Positions 60,201 through 64,000 of a DNA stretch of 64,000 nt are shown here, piece by piece. The DNA is from Corticium candelabrum (Eukaryota > Porifera > Homoscleromorpha > Homosclerophorida > Plakinidae): positions 6,228,414 through 6,292,413 of the forward strand of contig NC_085088.1 in assembly GCF_963422355.1 (NCBI RefSeq), given 5' to 3'. The position numbers were made by a program, and so were the translations under genes. Position 1 is the stretch's first letter; each line of letters starts with the position of its first letter. The notes under the pieces are model-generated. The model saw only the letters and a list, made by a program, of their open reading frames with translations, did not search any database and was not told the origin of the DNA.

Positions 60201-62104
60201 CATGACTAATTTTAATTAATATGTGAGAGTTCAGCATTGCTTGTTCTTCAATAGCTTCTTTCAAAAAAAGGTCAGTCTAATAGAATTTATGAACATGACA
60301 TATGTGTACAGTACTGTTCCAGTAATTTTTGCTATCATTCATGATTGGGATTCTAGCGTAGGGCACGCTTTAGTCTGTGAATCTAAGGTTTTAAGTTTCT
60401 TGGCTTTTCTGAAATATTCATTTGGTGCATAAGAGATCAAGGTACAAGGTACATTTAATTTATTCATGGCCGATCAAAACTCTTATAGGGCGGATCAAAT
60501 TTTGATTGTGATCTGACATTTGCGGGCTGACTGCAAAACGTTATATTGGTCACTGCCTTAACGTCTCTACTTTTTCTGTTTGTGCATTTCTTTGCTCATA
60601 AAATACAGAAGCTTTTGTAGTGGTAGCCATTGGCAACTGTACAAAGGAAGATATGTAGTACTCACTAGCAGTAAATCTAGAACTTAGCAAAGAGGTCAAG
60701 CTGTTATTAAGAAGGAAGGAGATGGGTGTTCGTGAGCTTGGTTGTTATTATGTTTGAGTGAGATAGTATTTTTGTGGTCTAGGACACAATGTCATGTCAC
60801 CAGTTTCGGCATATATAATGTTGCAGTAAGTGAGTTACTTCGCATCTCTTACTGGACTTTAGTCATTGCATGTATCACAGTTGGTAAAAATTTGTCGGTG
60901 TTGCGTGCCCAAAATGTTATAGCCCCCATCCCCATCCTCCCTCCCGACGCTATGCCGGTGACATACATTATTTATGTGTAGATTGTGTCAACTTTTTGTG
61001 CCATTCGAAGTGGCCCACAGATTTTATTTGTATTTTATTATGTGTAGTGAGTGCATGTACATACATACAAACACCATTTCATAATTCATCAATTCTTGTG
61101 AAGGAAATTGATATCAAGGTGTTGTGGAGTACTCGGTTATTGGGAGCTCACTTTGGTAGTGCTGCTATGTTTGTGCTGAGTCTGTAGTAAACATAGAAAG
61201 AGCACTATCACCTCATGACTTGTAGTGGAAGATGATGAATCAACTGAATCATTCGGCAGTTGCCAAAACTTATTCAGTTTCTACAACCAAAATTTCTTGA
61301 GTATCGTTAAAACCAATCAACAGCACTGCTAGTTGGACACCGCTCACTTTCAAGTGTCTTCTTATAGTTATCCTACAGTTGCTTATACACACAGTTGGTA
61401 ATTTGTCAGGAATTTATTCATATTTTCTGCCAATGTTTACTGGTATATATAACTATAGTAAAAGCAGACTTGTGTTTGTGAGAATGGATGTGGGGATTTT
61501 GGCATTGGGGATTGAGGTTCAGTGCCATTCGTGAATCTGTCGATATGCTGATTAGTGGTAACAAGATTATCATAGCATAGTCAAACAGTGACCGAGTTTC
61601 TGGTCACAGATAACATCATGCAGCGTATGCAGGGATATCGACTTGTCTGAGACTTACTTATCACTCGATGGGGGCCCAGATGAAAAGTTTGCTCACAACT
61701 TTATTTAATTAAAGGTAATGACAAAAAATGTGTGGTTTTGATATCTTTTTGTTTGACAGGGTGATGATGAAGATCTCTACTCTTCCATCCAGGGCCTTCG
61801 ACATCAAATGGCACGTATCTCATCCGAGATCTCACAGGAGGCCAAGCAGAATAAGAAGATAGTTGCTAATGGGCGTGTTCAGAGTGAAACTTCAGTTCGC
61901 AAGCTAGAGCGGTTAAGTGAGGAATTGCGCAAGACACAAGGTCTGTTGTTTGAAAATCAGATGAAGCGTGAGAAGTAAGTACAAACACACTGGTTGCATT
62001 CAGTGGACGAATGTTATTGACTTTTATTTTGTTACAGGCAAAGGCAAGATCAAAAAGGTGGAAGTGCTCGTACAAAGCGCCCGGTATCTACTCGAGTACG
62101 CTAG
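42614..62104 (+). CDS. PLCG1: Phospholipase C-gamma, 32 exons, 1338 aa
   Basis: Hydrolyses PIP2 to IP3 and diacylglycerol downstream of tyrosine kinases. Exons: 42614-42953, 43100-43249, 43313-43406, 43469-43516, 43576-43657, 43718-43798, 43862-43899, 45595-45646, 45708-45803, 45861-45976, 46035-46120, 48943-49149, 49207-49289, 52141-52204, 52267-52346, 52419-52555, 55750-55881, 55938-56138, 56203-56322, 56380-56536, 56669-56752, 56811-56993, 57048-57105, 57692-57798, 57861-57917, 57976-58391, 58448-58550, 58606-58720, 58778-58936, 58991-59079, 61760-61974, 62038-62104 (4017 nt, all in frame). Domains: PH about 55-205; EF hands to 300; X about 350-490 (catalytic H364, E394, D396, H409); split PH; SH2s (FLVRES near 618; FLIRQS); SH3 about 818-875; Y 951-1075 ([17 protein letters not shown]); C2; coiled-coil tail. 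SVYHDPN is a candidate activating tyrosine before SH3. 58075-58131 may be a spliceable 57-nt intron. M45 is an alternative start. PLCG1 and PLCG2 paralogy is not resolvable. Confidence 0.95.
44040..44638 (-). pseudogene. pogo/Tigger-type transposase N-terminal fragment
   Basis: Minus-strand 44493-44330 reads [20 protein letters not shown], then KIEIC, then [13 protein letters not shown]. This is the psq/CENP-B N-terminal helix-turn-helix of Tigger transposases (VLSIEKKLEIC...YGIGKSTVCDI). The frame then degrades and no DDE core is present. On the + strand right side, GATAAGTGACATCGTACTG (44620-44638) followed by TA looks like the inverted terminal tip, related to the element at 27366. The left border is uncertain. 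It lies in PLC-gamma intron 7. Confidence 0.7.
45173..45231. repeat. (ATCT)n(TA)n microsatellite
   Basis: About 26 bp of ATCT units followed by about 33 bp of TA, in PLC-gamma intron 7. Confidence 0.95.
46576..47330 (-). pseudogene. ZNF862/DUF4371-like hAT transposase C-terminal remnant
   Basis: Minus-strand 47226-47011 reads [17 protein letters not shown] and an acidic linker. A frameshift follows, then [20 protein letters not shown]. After another break comes [20 protein letters not shown] with [20 protein letters not shown] (46900-46760), the C-terminal hAT dimerisation block. At least two frame breaks make it dead. It sits in the 2.8-kb PLC-gamma intron 11. TIRs could not be fixed. Confidence 0.75.
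47330..48942. other. Remainder of PLC-gamma intron 11
   Basis: No recognisable gene. Short open frames at 47642-47953 (+) and 48147-48467 (-) match nothing I know. TTATCCGAAGTTACTG near 48690 faintly resembles the pogo-type tips seen elsewhere in the window. Confidence 0.35.
49582..50960. mobile_element. hAT-type non-autonomous element, TIR CAGGGTTC(G/A)AAAAAT
   Basis: CAGGGTTCGAAAAAT at 49582 pairs with the inverse of CAGGGTTCAAAAAAT ending at 50960, flanked by ATACAT on both sides (49576-49581, 50961-50966). The right arm has repeated GTCGCC/GGCGAC motifs. CAGGG tips are typical of hAT elements. The direct repeat visible is 6 bp. No transposase is recognised in the 1379 bp. It lies in PLC-gamma intron 13. 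Confidence 0.75.
52594..53791. mobile_element. Mutator-like element with 9-bp target duplication and exon-like cargo
   Basis: Tips TAGCCTCGGTT(T/C)CAGAC and the inverse, with about 95-bp arms (52594-52690, 53697-53791). It is flanked by perfect 9-bp GACTCAGAG (52585-52593, 53792-53800). The TAGCCTCG start is shared with the foldback elements at 18305 and 53961, but the arms otherwise differ. The interior contains an exon-like stretch (about 52999-53131). It has an upstream TTCTTAG acceptor, a 43-codon acidic frame ending [11 protein letters not shown] and a stop followed at once by AATAAA. It lies in PLC-gamma intron 16. Confidence 0.8.
53961..54906. mobile_element. Mutator-like foldback element, copy 2
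   Basis: A 946-bp near-palindrome with tips TAGCCTCGTCCCCAGACTC and the inverse, flanked by perfect 9-bp GTACTCATG (53952-53960, 54907-54915). It is highly similar to the copy at 18305-19527 through the GTTGAAAAGGTAAGTCTAT block and the inner GATCTTGACATGAAACTACC block. Unlike copy 1, it lacks the 138-bp MITE. It lies in PLC-gamma intron 16, 160 bp after the previous Mutator-like element. Confidence 0.9.
54916..55749. other. Remainder of PLC-gamma intron 16
   Basis: Unique-looking sequence with no gene or repeat recognised. Confidence 0.4.
59080..59983. other. First part of PLC-gamma intron 30
   Basis: No gene recognised. The sequence is AT-rich with no clear inverted repeats. Confidence 0.4.
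59984..60430 (+). pseudogene. OTU-family cysteine protease fragment
   Basis: Starts [16 protein letters not shown] and reaches [13 protein letters not shown], the OTU active-site loop with its catalytic Cys in the D-G-N-C motif. A stop follows at once. In other frames it continues as [20 protein letters not shown] and, from about 60290, [20 protein letters not shown] with GHALVCES, the region leading to the catalytic His. Frameshifts show a pseudogene. OTU domains are carried by several animal transposons and retroelements, which is likelier here than a nested host deubiquitinase. It lies in PLC-gamma intron 30. Confidence 0.65.
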
Positions 62105-63120
62105 CTACTCTTTAATGAGATAATATACGTTAGTGGAAAACTTCAAGTTGTTATTTAGTTCAATCAGCTAGGTGCTGGCCATTACTAATGCAGGCCAAAC
62201 ATGTAGATTGTGGCTGTGTTTCAACTTGGGCATTTACTATAAGATGTCATGACACACATGACTGAACTGAATGATGGCACACATATCTGAACCAGCGATG
62301 TTGACTTGTGTTTGGTTATGTGCTTTTATGATTTTGTATGCTTTATCGTTCTATAGATGCTTTCTCTGTCTGAATCATTGGCTGCTTTCTGGAATCTTTG
62401 GTTGCAATGCGTGGGCTGGGGTTAGTCTTGAGTTGCCAGACCTTACCCTGCCACCATACTTAGGTGAGAAAATCCTCCCTGTAAGTGTGATGGCGGGTTG
62501 ACCTGGCTGAGACTAAGGTGGGGTGACAGTACTAACAGCCATCTAGGAGTTTGTTACAAATATCTTCAAAGAGCTAATTGGCAGATGTGTTGTCCCACAA
62601 AAACTCAAAGATCAGAATGACACACTGTATCTGTATGGGTATAAGGATTAACCTACTTGCTGCTTCTGTGGGTCATTGACATACATGTTATCATATGACA
62701 ACTTGCTAAATTGTTGTAGAGGTCCACACGCGTGTGATGATGTTCTGTGTCTATTCAGTCTATGAAGATAAGCAGGCCCTGATAGAATTGATTCCCAGGA
62801 AGTTGTACATGTGTGAAAATGCACTCTGAACTTATTGATTGCATCAGTTCATGTCAAGCTTAGGATAAATAATAAAGTCTGAACAATTTCCAAACTGGCG
62901 CTACTTCATGTCTTAGTAATTAATGGTTCTGAAGGAGTCCACTTTGAAAGTATCTTTTACACGAATAGATCCAGAAAGGGTAAGGTTTCTGAGCATGCGC
63001 GTAGTTGGGGACTCGTCCACTGCGTTAAAGACCGACTGTGTTTTGTATCTAATTCTAGTTGGAGGCTCCCTACCCTACTGCACAATAGAGAGCTGCGCCT
63101 AAACCTTGTTGACTGACATT
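62105..63120. other. PLC-gamma 3' region and upstream of the next gene
   Basis: No gene seen. AATAAA at 62871-62876 is a candidate poly(A) signal for PLC-gamma, about 770 bp after the stop. The last 150 bp should hold the promoter of the gene starting at 63121. Confidence 0.45.
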
Positions 63121-63683
63121 ATGGATTCGCTTGTCTCTAGATCTGCAGAAACTGGTTGGAATTCATCTCTAGCTGACAACACTCAATCCTCCAAGTGAGC
63201 TGCATTAACCTCGCATCTCTTAGTTTGATCTAGTGGCTACATATAGCTTTAGCAGAGGACTAAGCTTGAAGTCCTAATTAATTAAAAAGGAGTTTGGGTA
63301 CGTCGGTATCGCTCCGCACACCCTTCACGATCGCATTTTATCTCTGCTGCGTTTGTATGTAGAGATAGTATCACACAAACACACCACACGTTTTGAGTGA
63401 CAACAGTTCAACAGGGAGTTGATCGGTGCGATCGTGTCTGGGGATTTTTCTGGTCATTTTGCATTCCGAACGCAATGGAATAATTTATCTATGCTCAGAG
63501 TAAATTCTGACAGTCACGGGCTATATTGTTTGCAGGCACTTCCAAGTATTCGTATATCACAACAATGGGCTTGTGGTGGTCGATGTTTGCAATTTGGACA
63601 CACCCAGGGATCTCAAAAGCATTATTAGCAGTCGTCTTGGAATTGATCTATCAACCCAGAAGCTGCACGTTGGGCGAAAGAAG
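63121..63683 (+). CDS. 5' end of a gene with an N-terminal ubiquitin-like domain (partial)
   Basis: Proposed exons are 63121-63194 and 63536-63683 (GT-AG, phase 2 joined correctly), 74 residues so far; more exons lie past the window edge. Exon 1 encodes MDSLVSRSAETGWNSSLADN, a Ser-rich, probably disordered start. Exon 2 encodes HFQVFVYHNNGLVVVDVCNL, then DTPRDLKSIISSRLGIDLST and QKLHVGRKK. This aligns along its length with the ubiquitin fold: strand 1, strand 2, helix, then the QRLIFAGKQ position as QKLHVGRKK. The protein family cannot be named without the rest. The donor after KK is GTAAAA. Confidence 0.55.
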
Positions 63684-63944
63684 GTAAAACGGACAATTTC
63701 TGCAAGAAAACTAGCTGTCTGACTGTTTTATGCACATCATACCGTTTTGTCTTCACACTATAATCTTTGTAAGAATTAGTTGTAGATCTTGTATGGTAGT
63801 TATTGGATTGTTTGTGTAACTGTTACTCTAAATCAACTATATTTTGAAGTCACTTTAATTTTTGTAAATATTGTAAGGTCCAACCAGTTTCCTAAATTTA
63901 ATCGCTTCCTAATTTTTCTAGAAATCAGCAGATTAATTATACAT

Positions 63945-64000
63945 CAGTGTTCTCCCCAGGATCTTTTGGTAGAGCAGGCTTGTTCATCTTTTTACTGGGA
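63945..64000. mobile_element. Left end of a second CAGTGTTCTCCCC MITE
   Basis: CAGTGTTCTCCCCAGGAT followed by AGAGCAGGC matches the tip and subterminal region of the element at 26250-26970. The rest is beyond the window. It lies in the intron after 63683. Confidence 0.65.

Noticed and set aside
63419..63628. Plus-strand 69-codon ORF as an exon of the ubiquitin-like gene
   Set aside because: Phase 2 after exon 1 fits the acceptor at 63535 and yields a ubiquitin-fold sequence. The 69-codon frame is intronic and resembles nothing.

Overview
The window is genomic DNA from an early-branching invertebrate animal. A sponge is my best guess, from very short GT-AG introns (many 50-100 bp) alternating with transposon-swollen ones, Mag-type Ty3/gypsy elements, ZMYM1-like hAT elements and a PLC-gamma with the animal SH2-SH2-SH3 layout. 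The species cannot be fixed from sequence alone.

Layout. (1) 1-22,300 is a transposon graveyard with one small host-gene candidate. It holds a Tc1 pseudogene, a frameshifted gypsy gag-protease, an internally deleted hAT element, Ulp1-protease debris and a predicted three-exon secreted peptide gene (5118-5894) whose downstream exons were copied in a 1.5-kb tandem duplication. A non-LTR retrotransposon remnant follows, split by an intact, recent 4.3-kb gypsy/Mag element (8334-12637) with identical 104-bp LTRs and a perfect AGGAT target duplication. Next is a hAT pseudogene (about 13950-21510) broken by a four-level nest of different DNA transposons. (2) 22,300-24,470 has large TA/CA microsatellites and a three-exon claudin/PMP22-like four-helix membrane protein gene. 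(3) 24,824-40,697 is a complete 24-exon ELMO gene (predicted 720 aa). Its introns carry several MITEs, CA microsatellites and a truncated LINE. (4) 42,614-62,104 is a complete 32-exon PLC-gamma gene (predicted 1338 aa). Its introns carry a pogo/Tigger fragment, a ZNF862-like hAT fragment, Mutator-like foldback elements with 9-bp target duplications and an OTU-protease remnant. (5) 63,121 to the end is the start of a gene with a ubiquitin-like N-terminus, cut by the window edge.

The host genes lie on the + strand. ELMO (partner of DOCK in Rac activation) and PLC-gamma (PIP2 hydrolysis downstream of tyrosine kinases) both act at the membrane in receptor signalling, but their adjacency shows no sign of co-transcription. 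Exon boundaries were worked out by hand from splice dinucleotides, reading phase and family homology. Every junction in ELMO and PLC-gamma keeps frame.
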